This document shows positions 42,370-50,302 of a stretch of 64,000 bases of DNA, in pieces (the first letter of the stretch is position 1; the number at the start of each line of letters is the position of its first letter). The notes under the pieces are model-generated. The model was not told the origin of the DNA. It saw only the letters and a list, made by a program, of their open reading frames with translations, and ran no database searches. The translations under genes were made by a program, and so were the position numbers. Source of the DNA: Scatomorpha stercorigallinarum (lineage in GTDB: Bacteria > Bacillota > Clostridia > Oscillospirales > Oscillospiraceae); the NCBI GenBank assembly GCA_944387865.1, contig CALXGN010000004.1, forward strand, positions 62,001 through 126,000, in the 5' to 3' direction.

Positions 42370-43662
42370 TTACCGCAGGGCGGCGTCGATGATGACGGGG
42401 CGTCCGGCGCTGGACACCATGCCGAAGCAGACCTCGGCGGTCTCGCCGCTGATGAGGTCCGTGTACTGCCCGTCGGGCAGGCCGGACTCCACGAGCGCGC
42501 TCTGGCCGTAGGCGGGGAAGAGGCCGAAGAGCTGCCGCCCGGGCAGGGAATAGGAGGCGGTGAGGGCGCCGCAGGGGTGGGCCTGGACGCTGTACTTGCC
42601 CTCGGCGAAGATGCGCTCGCGCTTTATCTGCGCCAGGCGGGCCATCAGCGGCGAGAGGTCGGGGCCGTGCTCCAGGTCGATGGTGTCCCGCTCGAAGAGG
42701 CTCGGTAGGTGCTTTGCCGCGCGCTCCTGCCCGGCGTAGACCAGCGCCGCGCCCCGCTGGAAGTAGTTGAAGGCCGTCCAGCTCTCCAGCGCGCTGAGGC
42801 TGGGGATGAGGAAGCCCGCGCGCGGGCGGTCGTGGTTTTCCAGGAAGCGCAGCTTGACGTAGTTTTCGGGGAAGATGCCCTCCTGCGTGTTGACGGCCGC
42901 GGCGTAGGGCGCGAGCTTCTGCGCGTCGCGCAGCGCGGCCAGATAGGCGTTGGCCGTGTCGTAGTCGTAGCAGAGGTCAAAGGCCCGGTAGAGCTCGGCG
43001 TCGGAGAGGCAGGGCGTGCCGTTGGCGCGGTTATAGGCGATGAAGAGCGGCTCCACGGACTCCGCCAGCCAGATGCAGCCGGGGCGCACCTGCGCCACTT
43101 CCTCGCGCGCGCGCAGCCAGAAGTCCAGCGGCACCATGGGGGCCACGTCGCAGCGGAAGCCGTCCACGATGCCCGCCCACATCTTCAGCGTGTCTATCTG
43201 ATAGTCCCAGAGCGCGCCGGAGGCGGAGTAGTCGAGATCCACCACGTCGCTCCAGTCCGCCACGCGGGGCATGGGCGCGCCCTGCGCGTCGCGGATGAAC
43301 CACTCCGGGTGCTCGTGCGCGAGCACGGAGTCCGGCGAGGTGTGGTTGTAGACCACGTCGATGATGCACTTCATGCCGCGTTCGTGGATGCCGTCCACCA
43401 GGCGGCGGAAGTCCTCCAGCGTGCCGTACTCGGGGTTGACGGCCCGGTAGTCGCGGATGGCGTAGGGGCTGCCCAGCGTGCCCTTGCGCTTCACCTCGCC
43501 CAGCGGGTGGATGGGCATCAGCCAGATGATGTCCACGCCCAGCGCGGCGATGCGGTCGAGGTCGCGGTGCACGCCCTCAAAGGTGCCCTCGGGGCTGTGG
43601 TTGCGGACGAAAACGGAATAAATGACCTGATTCCTGAGCGTTATCGGGGTATCTTTTGCCAT
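42370..43662 (-). CDS. GH13 alpha-amylase family glycosidase
   Basis: 430 residues, no signal peptide, so intracellular. The (beta/alpha)8 regions are complete: IDVVYNH (region I), GFRCDVAPM with nucleophile Asp172, WLAES with acid/base Glu201 and LENHDRP with Asp278. The short length means domain B is small and domain C reduced, as in maltodextrin-acting or sucrose-related intracellular enzymes. Substrate specificity is not assignable. It shares strand with maltose acetyltransferase-like and nitrilase genes. Confidence 0.92.
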   Translation of the reverse strand: MAKDTPITLRNQVIYSVFVRNHSPEGTFEGVHRDLDRIAALGVDIIWLMPIHPLGEVKRKGTLGSPYAIRDYRAVNPEYGTLEDFRRLVDGIHERGMKCIIDVVYNHTSPDSVLAHEHPEWFIRDAQGAPMPRVADWSDVVDLDYSASGALWDYQIDTLKMWAGIVDGFRCDVAPMVPLDFWLRAREEVAQVRPGCIWLAESVEPLFIAYNRANGTPCLSDAELYRAFDLCYDYDTANAYLAALRDAQKLAPYAAAVNTQEGIFPENYVKLRFLENHDRPRAGFLIPSLSALESWTAFNYFQRGAALVYAGQERAAKHLPSLFERDTIDLEHGPDLSPLMARLAQIKRERIFAEGKYSVQAHPCGALTASYSLPGRQLFGLFPAYGQSALVESGLPDGQYTDLISGETAEVCFGMVSSAGRPVIIDAALR

Positions 43663-43683
43663 TTCAGTTACCTCCTCGTATAG

Positions 43684-44304
43684 TCACGCGCCCTCGGGCG
43701 CGGAAGGTGCGATGCGGCGGCCGGGGGCGTAGAATTCCCGGTCGCGTTCGTCTATTTCCCGCAGCACGCGGCAGGGGCTGCCCACGGCCACGACGTTGGC
43801 GGGCAGGTCGCGCGTCACCACGCTGCCCGCGCCGACGACGGTGTTGTCGCCGATGCTCACGCCCGGCAGGACGATGACGCCCGCGCCCAGCCAGCAGTTG
43901 CGCCCGATGTGTACGGGCAGGTTGTACTGGTAGGCCTTTTCCCGCAGCTCGGGCAGCACCGGGTGGGCGGCGGTGGCGATGGTGACGTTGGGGCCGAGCA
44001 TCGTGCAGTCGCCGACGTAGATGTGCGTGTCGTCAACAAGCGTGAGGGCAAAATTGGCGAAAACATTGCTGCCGAAGTGTACGTGCGCGCCGCCCCAGTT
44101 CGCGCGCAGCGGCGGCTCTATGTAGCAGCCCTCGCCCAGCTCGGCGAACATCTCCCGCAGCAGCTGCTCGCGCCGCTCCGGCTCGGAGGGGCGGGTGGCG
44201 TTGAATTCATATAGCAGCTCCTGCCTCGCGGCCTGCTCGCGCGCCAGTTCCGCGTCGCCGGGCAGATAGAGCCCGCCTGTGTGCAGTATGTCAGTTATTC
44301 CCAT
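43684..44304 (-). CDS. Maltose/galactoside O-acetyltransferase family protein
   Basis: 206 residues. N-terminal helical Mac domain (about 8-60), then a left-handed beta-helix of hexapeptide repeats (about 75-185): NWGGAHVHFG, HIYVGDCTMLGPNVTIATAAHPV, VHIGRNCWLGAGVIVLPGVSIGDNTVVGAGSVVT. The catalytic His is in TAAHPV. It acetylates sugars with acetyl-CoA. It lies next to the GH13 gene, 21 bases apart, suggesting maltodextrin metabolism as a shared theme (inference). Confidence 0.92.
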   Translation of the reverse strand: MGITDILHTGGLYLPGDAELAREQAARQELLYEFNATRPSEPERREQLLREMFAELGEGCYIEPPLRANWGGAHVHFGSNVFANFALTLVDDTHIYVGDCTMLGPNVTIATAAHPVLPELREKAYQYNLPVHIGRNCWLGAGVIVLPGVSIGDNTVVGAGSVVTRDLPANVVAVGSPCRVLREIDERDREFYAPGRRIAPSAPEGA

Positions 44305-44319
44305 ATCGTCCTCCCTGAT

Positions 44320-45198
44320 CTATGCCCGGCGGTCCGGGCGGATGAAGGGCTCGCGCACCTCGCGCGAGCAGAGCGCACCGTAGAGCTCCGGACGGCGGTA
44401 GGCGTTGCCGTGGACTTCCGCGGCGCGGTAGGCGCGCAGCGCGTCCAGATCGAGCCGCGCGAGGTAGATGCCCGCCTCGCCGGGCGCTTCCAGCACGCAG
44501 GTGTCCCGCGAAGCGGCCTCCCCCGGGGCGTATGCCACGCCGTCGAAGAGCGTGGAGCGGCCGTTGCAGTCCGGCTGCCCCGCGGGGTAGTTGCAGGTGG
44601 CGAGGGCGAGCATGTTTTCATACGAGCGGGCCCGGAGCTGCGACAGGCGGTTTATCTCCATCGGGCAGGCGTTCGGCACGAGTATGAGCTCCGCCCCGGC
44701 GAGCATGAGCAGCCGCGCGCTCTCCGGGAACTCGCGGTCGTAGCAGATCATCGCGCCCACCTTCACGTCCCCTGCGGCGGTGTCAAGCTCGCAGACGGGG
44801 AAGGCGCGGCCGGCGGTGAGCGTGCGCTCATCGCCGAAATCGCAGGTGTGGACCTTGGCGTAGTCGAGGACGCGCCGCCCCCGGCGGTCGAAGAGCGCGA
44901 GCGAGTTGCGCGGCGAGGGCTCGAAGCGCTCGAGGTATGTTACGGCGACGGCCATGCCGAGCTCCGCGGCGGCGCGGCTGAAGGCGGACACGAACTCCCC
45001 GCCGGCGGGGACGGAGAGGGCGCGCAGCTCCTCCGGGCGCTGCGGTATGCGGTAGCCGCAGCTCCACATCTCCGGGAAAAGGGCGATGTCGGCCCCCATA
45101 CCCGCCGCACGGCGGCAGGCGTCGAGGCCGAGGGCCAGGTTCTCCTCCGGCCCGTCTCCGGGCAGGAGCTGCATGAGCGCTATTTTCAGCTCGGGCAT
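44320..45198 (-). CDS. Carbon-nitrogen hydrolase (nitrilase superfamily)
   Basis: 292 residues from ATG 45198 (AAAGGA upstream); the frame extends further but through non-coding sequence. Catalytic triad Glu43 (LFPEMW), Lys115 (DYAKVHTCDF) and Cys152 (MICYDREFPES). The family hydrolyses amides or carbamoyl compounds, such as N-carbamoylputrescine or omega-amides. The substrate is unknown. 15 bases before the acetyltransferase gene. Confidence 0.9.
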   Translation of the reverse strand: MPELKIALMQLLPGDGPEENLALGLDACRRAAGMGADIALFPEMWSCGYRIPQRPEELRALSVPAGGEFVSAFSRAAAELGMAVAVTYLERFEPSPRNSLALFDRRGRRVLDYAKVHTCDFGDERTLTAGRAFPVCELDTAAGDVKVGAMICYDREFPESARLLMLAGAELILVPNACPMEINRLSQLRARSYENMLALATCNYPAGQPDCNGRSTLFDGVAYAPGEAASRDTCVLEAPGEAGIYLARLDLDALRAYRAAEVHGNAYRRPELYGALCSREVREPFIRPDRRA

Positions 45199-45352
45199 GC
45201 CGCGCGCATCCTTTCTTTTGGCTTCCGCGCGGCGCTGCCCGCCGCGCAGCCTGATTCTACCACGGCGGCGCGCAGGGCGCAAGACGGTAAGCCGCCCTGC
45301 CCGCGCCCGCGGCGAAAAACCGTGGATTTTTTGCTTCAGCGCGAAAAAGCCC

Positions 45353-45380
45353 TTGACAAACGCGCGATAGCGTGTATAAT
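45353..45380 (+). promoter_or_regulatory. Promoter of the lysine riboswitch-ABC transporter unit
   Basis: Perfect TTGACA (45353-45358), 16-bp spacer, perfect TATAAT (45375-45380). Transcription would begin near 45387, just before the riboswitch. Confidence 0.9.
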
Positions 45381-45402
45381 AATGCCTAATTTCATATGAA
45401 AT

Positions 45403-45560
45403 GATAGAGGCGCGGCCGACAAGAGTACGCACAGCAAAACGCCAGACAGCGTGTGCCGAAAGGGGAAGCCGCCGAGGGGCCGGATGTGTGTCTGTGTGTT
45501 CGGTGCCCGGGCCGGGGGATAACATCCGTCGGACTGTCACGGTTGTGGAGCGCTATCGAA
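45403..45560 (+). promoter_or_regulatory. Lysine riboswitch (L box) aptamer
   Basis: The conserved landmarks occur in order: GATAGAGGCGCG at the 5' end, GGGGAAGCCGCCGA (45463-45476), GGTGCCCGGGCC, the CCGTCGGACTGTC block near 45527-45539, and TGTGGAGCGCTATCGAAA (45545-45562). The P1 stem is GATAG (45403-45407) with CTATC (45553-45557). Lysine binding stabilises P1 and lets the downstream terminator form, so transport genes are shut off when lysine is plentiful. Confidence 0.93.
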
Positions 45561-45578
45561 AACAGTGAAAGCATTTTT

Positions 45579-45627
45579 GCCGCCATTGACTTCACCACCG
45601 GATGAAGCTCAGGGGCGGTTATTTTTA
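45579..45627 (+). terminator. Riboswitch-controlled terminator
   Basis: Outer stem GCCGCC with GGCGGT, inner stem CTTCA with TGAAG, followed by TATTTTTAT. It is placed immediately after the aptamer, the standard expression platform of L boxes in Gram-positives. Confidence 0.8.
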
Positions 45628-45905
45628 TGTGCCTCACGCCCCGGCACGCCCAACGCCGCTTGATTCTACTGATACGGGTATCTGCCGCGTTTCGCCCCCT
45701 TGACGGGCACAAAGCCCGCCAGCGGTTGCGAAACATTGCATCTGCCTCGTCTCAGCGAATCCATCGGCATTGTTCGGCCGGCGTGTGAGCCACTGGAGCG
45801 CTTGTTCATCAAGAGCTTTGTTTCTCCTTGAGCTTCGCAATGGGAACCAGCGGGCGCGAGACCCGCCGCGCGGATGCGCGTGGAAAAGAGAAGCGAAAGG
45901 AAAAG
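45628..45905 (+). other. Unexplained 278-base leader segment
   Basis: It lies between the riboswitch terminator and the binding-protein start. It looks less GC-rich than the surroundings. Features: nested hairpin TTTCGC...GCGAAA (about 45688-45735) enclosing GGGC-ACAAA-GCCC, and GAGCTT repeated at about 45810 and 45827. No start codon with a ribosome site gives a credible product. Nothing else recognised. Confidence 0.4.
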
Positions 45906-46877
45906 ATGAAAATGACAAGAAGGATCCTTGCGGCGCTCATGGCGCTCGCCATGGTGTTTGCCCTCGCCGCCTGCGGCAGCGGGAGCACCGAAGAGGAAGG
46001 CAGCGGGGAGGAAGTCCTCTCCGCCGAGGAGCTGCAGGCCCAGGTGCAGGCCATTGTGGACGCGCTGACCGTCCCCGAGGACGTCGACCCCGCCGCGGTG
46101 CAGGGCTGCGAGGACGGCGTGCTGACCATCGCCATGGAGTGCGCCTATCCTCCGTACAACTGGACGCAGATCGACGACTCCAACGACGCCGTCGCGGTCT
46201 CCAACGCCTCCGGCAGCTACGCCAACGGCTACGACGTCATGATGAGCCAGATCATCTGCGACCTCTACGGCTGGGAGCTCGAAGTCGTCTCCAGCGCGTG
46301 GGACAGCCTGGTCCCCGGCGTGCAGAGCGGCACCTACGACGCCGTCATTGCCGGCCAGAGCATGACTGCCGACCGCATGAGCGAAGTTGACATGGCCGGC
46401 CCGTACTACTATGCCGACATCGTCGTCGTCACCACCGCCGACGGCGAGTACGCCGGCGCCCAGAGCATCGCCGACCTCGCCGGCGGCACCGCCACCGCGC
46501 AGAGCGGCACCATCTGGTACGACTCCTGCCTGCCCCAGATCCCCGACGTAAACCTGCTCGCCCCCGCCGACACCGCCCCCAGCATGATCATGAGCCTGAC
46601 CACCGGGCAGTGCGACTACATCTGCACCGACGTCCCAACCGCCACCGCCGCCGTGCGCAATAACGAGGGCCTCAAGATCCTCAACTTCTCCGGCACCGAC
46701 GGCGACTTCCAGTTCGCCAGCGAGGAAGAGCGCGCCGAGAACGTCAACATCGGCATCAGCGTCCAGAAGGGCAACACCACCCTGCTCGACGCCATGAACG
46801 CCGTGCTCGGGCAGATGGACTCCGCCGACTTTAACACCATCATGGACTACGCCATCGCCATCCAGCCCGAGATCTGA
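45906..46877 (+). CDS. Lysine (basic amino acid) ABC transporter substrate-binding lipoprotein
   Basis: 323 residues from ATG 45906 with AAAGGA five bases away. Lipoprotein signal ends in FALAAC (Cys23). Type 2 periplasmic-binding fold of amino-acid transporters: LTIAMECAYPPYNWTQ, YANGYDVMMSQIICDLYG, SAWDSLVPGVQSGTYDAVIAGQSMTADR, GGTATAQSGTIW and the closing strand. The upstream lysine riboswitch makes lysine the likely ligand. Confidence 0.92.
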   Translation: MKMTRRILAALMALAMVFALAACGSGSTEEEGSGEEVLSAEELQAQVQAIVDALTVPEDVDPAAVQGCEDGVLTIAMECAYPPYNWTQIDDSNDAVAVSNASGSYANGYDVMMSQIICDLYGWELEVVSSAWDSLVPGVQSGTYDAVIAGQSMTADRMSEVDMAGPYYYADIVVVTTADGEYAGAQSIADLAGGTATAQSGTIWYDSCLPQIPDVNLLAPADTAPSMIMSLTTGQCDYICTDVPTATAAVRNNEGLKILNFSGTDGDFQFASEEERAENVNIGISVQKGNTTLLDAMNAVLGQMDSADFNTIMDYAIAIQPEI

Positions 46878-46909
46878 CAGGCTGCCTGACGCAGCTGCAA
46901 TGCCTTTCA

Positions 46910-46937
46910 CAGGGCGCGACCTTCCGGCCGCGCCCTG
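46910..46937 (+). terminator. Intercistronic hairpin after the binding protein
   Basis: 9-bp stem 46910-46918/46929-46937, without a T-run, 33 bases after the stop. Such hairpins often stabilise the abundant binding-protein mRNA and reduce downstream expression. Confidence 0.5.
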
Positions 46938-46974
46938 TTACCCGCGAATAAATATAAAGGGGTCCTGACCGCCG

Positions 46975-47868
46975 ATGAACGTTTTCTCCAAGTTGATATC
47001 CGACATATGGGCGCTGCTCGACGTATACTGGCTGATGTACCTCAAAAACATGGGCAATACGCTCGTGCTGGCGCTCATCGCCACGCTGATAGGCTTCATC
47101 ATCGGCCTCACCTGCGGCATCCTCAACACCATCCCCTGCACCAGGAAGGACCCGGCGGCGAAGCGGGTGCTCCTCAAGATCGTGCGGGCGATAGTCCGCG
47201 CCTATGTGGAGATATTCCGCGGCACGCCCATGATACTCCAGGCCGTGTTCATCTTCTACGGCCTGCCCTACTTCACCAACAACGCCATGCGCTTTGACAG
47301 CATCTGGGCGGCGTCCATCCTGATAGTCTCCATCAACACCGGCGCATATATGGCCGAGAGCGTGCGCGGCGGCATCATCTCCATCGACCCCGGCCAGACC
47401 GAGGGCGCCAAGAGCATCGGCATGAACCACTTCCAGACCATGACCAGCGTCATACTGCCGCAGGCCATCCGCAACATCATGCCGCAGATAGGCAATAACT
47501 TCATCATCAACGTGAAAGATACCTCCGTAATGTTCATAATCGGCTTTATGGAGTTCTTCGCCTTCCACCGCCAGCTGGTCGCGCTGAACAACAAGTACTT
47601 CCCGAGCGCCACCATCGAAATGGTCGGCTACCTCATCGTCACGCTGACGGCGTCGATACTGCTGCGGTGGCTGGAGCGCCGCATGGACGGCAAGAGCAGC
47701 TACGAGCTGGTGCAGACGGACGACCTCACCATGGCCGCCGGCACCTACAGCCACCCGGACCGCGGCACGCCCTTTGACGAGCGCAGCAGCGAGTTCGGCG
47801 AGGAGGGCCGCAAGCGGATACGCGGCGGGCTGAAAAACAGCAACGGCAGTTCAAGGGAGGGACGGTAA
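46975..47868 (+). CDS. Amino acid ABC transporter permease
   Basis: 297 residues. HisM-type permease: five or so helices (about 15-40, 65-82, 85-115, 165-190 and 215-232) and the EAA loop with GAKSIGMNHFQTMTSVILPQAIRNIMPQIGNN. The C-terminal about 60 residues are a polar extension (DDLTMAAGTYSHPDRGTPFDERSSEFGEEG) that is longer than in most permeases. It precedes the ATPase gene by 1 base. Confidence 0.93.
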   Translation: MNVFSKLISDIWALLDVYWLMYLKNMGNTLVLALIATLIGFIIGLTCGILNTIPCTRKDPAAKRVLLKIVRAIVRAYVEIFRGTPMILQAVFIFYGLPYFTNNAMRFDSIWAASILIVSINTGAYMAESVRGGIISIDPGQTEGAKSIGMNHFQTMTSVILPQAIRNIMPQIGNNFIINVKDTSVMFIIGFMEFFAFHRQLVALNNKYFPSATIEMVGYLIVTLTASILLRWLERRMDGKSSYELVQTDDLTMAAGTYSHPDRGTPFDERSSEFGEEGRKRIRGGLKNSNGSSREGR

Positions 47869-47869
47869 A

Positions 47870-48610
47870 ATGAGCGACGCCATACTTGAAGTCCGCCACC
47901 TCTCCAAGAGCTTCGGGAGCAACGAAGTGCTGCGGGACATCGACTTCGACGTCCGCGCCGGCGACGTGACGAGCATCATCGGCGCTTCCGGCTCCGGTAA
48001 GAGCACGCTGCTCAGGTGCATCAACCTGCTGGAGACGCCCAGCAGCGGCGATGTGCTCTTCCACGGCGAGAGCGTCGTCAGCGGCAAGGTGAACCCCAAC
48101 AAATACCGCGCCAAGGTGGGCATGGTGTTCCAGAGCTTCAACCTCTTCGACAATATGACCGTGCTGAAAAACTGCATGGTGGGCCAGATGAAGGTGCTCA
48201 AGCGCTCCGCCGCCGAGGCGGAGGCCAACGCCATGAAATACCTCGAGCGCGTGGGCATGGCGCCCTATATAAAGGCCAAGCCGCGCCAGATATCCGGCGG
48301 CATGAAGCAGCGCGTGGCCATCGCCCGCGCGCTGGCCATGGACCCGGAGGTGCTGCTCTTCGACGAGCCGACGAGCGCCCTCGACCCGGAGATGGTGGGC
48401 GAGGTGCTCTCCGTCATGCGCGCTCTGGCCGCGGACGGCATGACCATGCTGGTAGTCACGCACGAGATGGCCTTCGCCCGCGACGTCTCCGCCAACGTGG
48501 TGTTCATGAAAGACGGCGTGATCTGGGAGCAGGGCGCGCCGGAGCGCCTCTTCACCGCGCCGGAAAAGCAGGAGACGCGCGACTTCCTCGCCCGCTTCAT
48601 GGAGCGGTAA
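47870..48610 (+). CDS. Amino acid ABC transporter ATP-binding protein
   Basis: 246 residues. Walker A GASGSGKST (37-45), Q-loop VFQSFNLFDNMTV, signature ISGGMKQRVAIARALAMDPE (one Gln replaced by Met in LSGGQ), Walker B VLLFDEPTSALDPE and switch His in VTHEMAFA. Energises the preceding permease; GlnQ/HisP type. Last gene of the riboswitch-controlled operon. Confidence 0.94.
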   Translation: MSDAILEVRHLSKSFGSNEVLRDIDFDVRAGDVTSIIGASGSGKSTLLRCINLLETPSSGDVLFHGESVVSGKVNPNKYRAKVGMVFQSFNLFDNMTVLKNCMVGQMKVLKRSAAEAEANAMKYLERVGMAPYIKAKPRQISGGMKQRVAIARALAMDPEVLLFDEPTSALDPEMVGEVLSVMRALAADGMTMLVVTHEMAFARDVSANVVFMKDGVIWEQGAPERLFTAPEKQETRDFLARFMER

Positions 48611-48628
48611 ACGGCCCATATGCCCAAT

Positions 48629-48663
48629 AAAAAACGCCCGGGACCGAAGTCCCGGGCGTTTTT
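48629..48663. terminator. Bidirectional terminator after the transporter operon
   Basis: 11-bp GC-rich stem 48634-48644/48649-48659 with loop CGAA, flanked by A-run and T-run, so functional on both strands between convergent genes. Confidence 0.9.
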
Positions 48664-48676
48664 GCGCCGTTTTTTA

Positions 48677-49552
48677 TCAGACGGAGCGCCAGAGCAGCCG
48701 GTTTTCCGCAAACTCGGCGCTCACGCGCCCGGCGTCTAGCAGATAGGCGAGGAAGCTGCGCAGCGTGGAGCCCACGAGGGCGTACTGCTGGAAGTTCAGC
48801 TCGAGCCCCAGGCGGTCAAAGGCGCGCTTGAGCGCCTCCTCGAACGTCACCGGCTGCGCGCAGAGCTCCAGCACCAGCGAGCACAGGCCCTCCACGTGCC
48901 GCCGGTTGAGCGCCGCCAGCGGCGCGATGTCCTCGCAGGCCGCGGCGTGGGAGGGGACGTACATCTTCGCGCCGGCGCCGGGCAGGGCGTCGAGCGTGGC
49001 CAGGTATGCCGCCACGTCGTAGATGAAGGGGAAGCCGTATTTTTCCAGCGTATCCGGGCTGGAGACGCAGTCGGCGATGAAGGCCGTGCCGTCCGGCAGC
49101 AGGTAGCCGCACATGTCGAAAAAGTGCCCCGGCAGCGGCAGGACCTTTACCTCCTGCGGGAAGGCCGGCGAGGCGGTGCCCTCACATTCACAGGGCGCGG
49201 CGAGGAGGAACTTGTGCCTGAGCGCCGCCGGCGGGAAGCCGCCGTAGAGGAAGCCGGGCTCCAGGATGGGCGTGCGCGTGAACTGGGCCTCTATGCCCGG
49301 CGCGAACACCCGGCAGCCCGTCTGGCGCTGCAGGTACTGGCAGCCGCCGATGTGGTCGGCGTTGGAGTGCGTGACGAGGATGCCCAGCAGCTTCCAGCCC
49401 TGCCCGTCGAGTGTTTTCCGGGCGCGGCGGCCGGCGTCCTTGTCCCCGCCGGCGTCGATGAGATAGGCCCCGTCCCCGGTCACGTAAACGCCGATCTTGG
49501 CCGGGCAGTCGATGTAATAGGACTGCTCCCCGGTGCGTATGAGCTCGTACAT
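48677..49552 (-). CDS. MBL-fold metallo-hydrolase with variant metal motif
   Basis: 291 residues. Strand AYLIDAGGD, metal motif THSNADHIGG (HxHxDH with the second His replaced by Asn), PLPGHFFDMCGYLLPDG (third His), and FIADC (Asp). After the MBL core a C-terminal helical domain (about 205-291; HVEGLCSLVLELCAQPVTFEEALKRAFDRL) resembles the winged-helix tails of glyoxalase II-like hydrolases. Substrate unknown. Monocistronic. Confidence 0.88.
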   Translation of the reverse strand: MYELIRTGEQSYYIDCPAKIGVYVTGDGAYLIDAGGDKDAGRRARKTLDGQGWKLLGILVTHSNADHIGGCQYLQRQTGCRVFAPGIEAQFTRTPILEPGFLYGGFPPAALRHKFLLAAPCECEGTASPAFPQEVKVLPLPGHFFDMCGYLLPDGTAFIADCVSSPDTLEKYGFPFIYDVAAYLATLDALPGAGAKMYVPSHAAACEDIAPLAALNRRHVEGLCSLVLELCAQPVTFEEALKRAFDRLGLELNFQQYALVGSTLRSFLAYLLDAGRVSAEFAENRLLWRSV

Positions 49553-49683
49553 ATAGCGCCTCTTTCCTGCCCGCAGGCTGTATTGAACGATATTTTACCA
49601 CTACCCTGCGCTCCTGGCAATGGCCGGGGCGGAACTGTGCCCCCGGCGGCGGAAAAAAGTTGGACGGAGGGCGGATGTGCCTG

Positions 49684-49692
49684 TGCTATAGT
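49684..49692 (+). promoter_or_regulatory. Extended -10 promoter of the phospho-signalling island
   Basis: TGC-TATAGT (49684-49692), 40 bases before the FHA start. A TTGGAC at 49660 is 21 bases from the -10, too far for a usual -35. Confidence 0.45.
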
Positions 49693-49732
49693 GGTCACAG
49701 CTCAAAAATACAGCAACGTGGGAGGTAAAAAT

Positions 49733-50302
49733 ATGGAGATCAAGATGGTACAGTGCCCTAACGGCCACTATTACAATGCGGCGCTCCACACCAGCTGTCC
49801 GGAGTGCAGCGGCGCCGTGGGCAAGACGGAGCCCGTGGGCGGGCCGCAGGGCGGCTCCGGCGTGGGCCGCACCGAGCCCGTGGACGTGGAGCGCGACGCG
49901 CGCATCGAGCCTTTCGACCCCACCATCATCGGCGCCGACTCCGCCGAGGGGCGGCCGGAGCCGGTCGTCGGCTGGCTCGTCTGCATCGAGGGCTCCTGCC
50001 GCGGCAGCGACTTCCGCATCCACGCCGGCTACAACTACATCGGCCGCGAGACCGGCGACATCCACATCCGCGGCGACCAGCAGATCTCGCGCAAGAACCA
50101 CGCCATGGTCGCCTATGACAGCAGCGAGCGAGTCTATTACGTGGGCCCCAGCGCCGGGCGCAACCTCATCAAGGTGAACGGCAAGACGGTGCTGGGCGCG
50201 GTGGAGATACACAACTACGACGTGATATCCATCGGCACTACCAAGCTGATGTTCGTGGGGCTGTGCGGCGAGCAGTTCGGCTGGGAAGAGGAAGCGCGAT
50301 GA
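49733..50302 (+). CDS. Zinc-ribbon FHA-domain protein
   Basis: 189 residues; GGAGGT upstream. An N-terminal metal knuckle (C8-P-N-G-H12 ... C22-P-E-C25) is followed by a Gly/Thr/Glu-rich linker with TEPV repeats. These Thr residues (GKTEPV, GRTEPV) are good phosphorylation candidates. The FHA domain (about 85-185) has GYNYIGRETGDI, the SRKNHAMV phosphothreonine-binding strand and NLIKVNGKTV. First gene of the island; its stop overlaps the next start (ATGA). Probably an adaptor reading phosphothreonine on the kinases. Confidence 0.9.
   Translation: MEIKMVQCPNGHYYNAALHTSCPECSGAVGKTEPVGGPQGGSGVGRTEPVDVERDARIEPFDPTIIGADSAEGRPEPVVGWLVCIEGSCRGSDFRIHAGYNYIGRETGDIHIRGDQQISRKNHAMVAYDSSERVYYVGPSAGRNLIKVNGKTVLGAVEIHNYDVISIGTTKLMFVGLCGEQFGWEEEAR

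Noticed and set aside
45392..45918. Short minus-strand frames over the riboswitch leader
   Set aside because: They lie over conserved lysine riboswitch bases and a strong opposite promoter; no ribosome site supports them.
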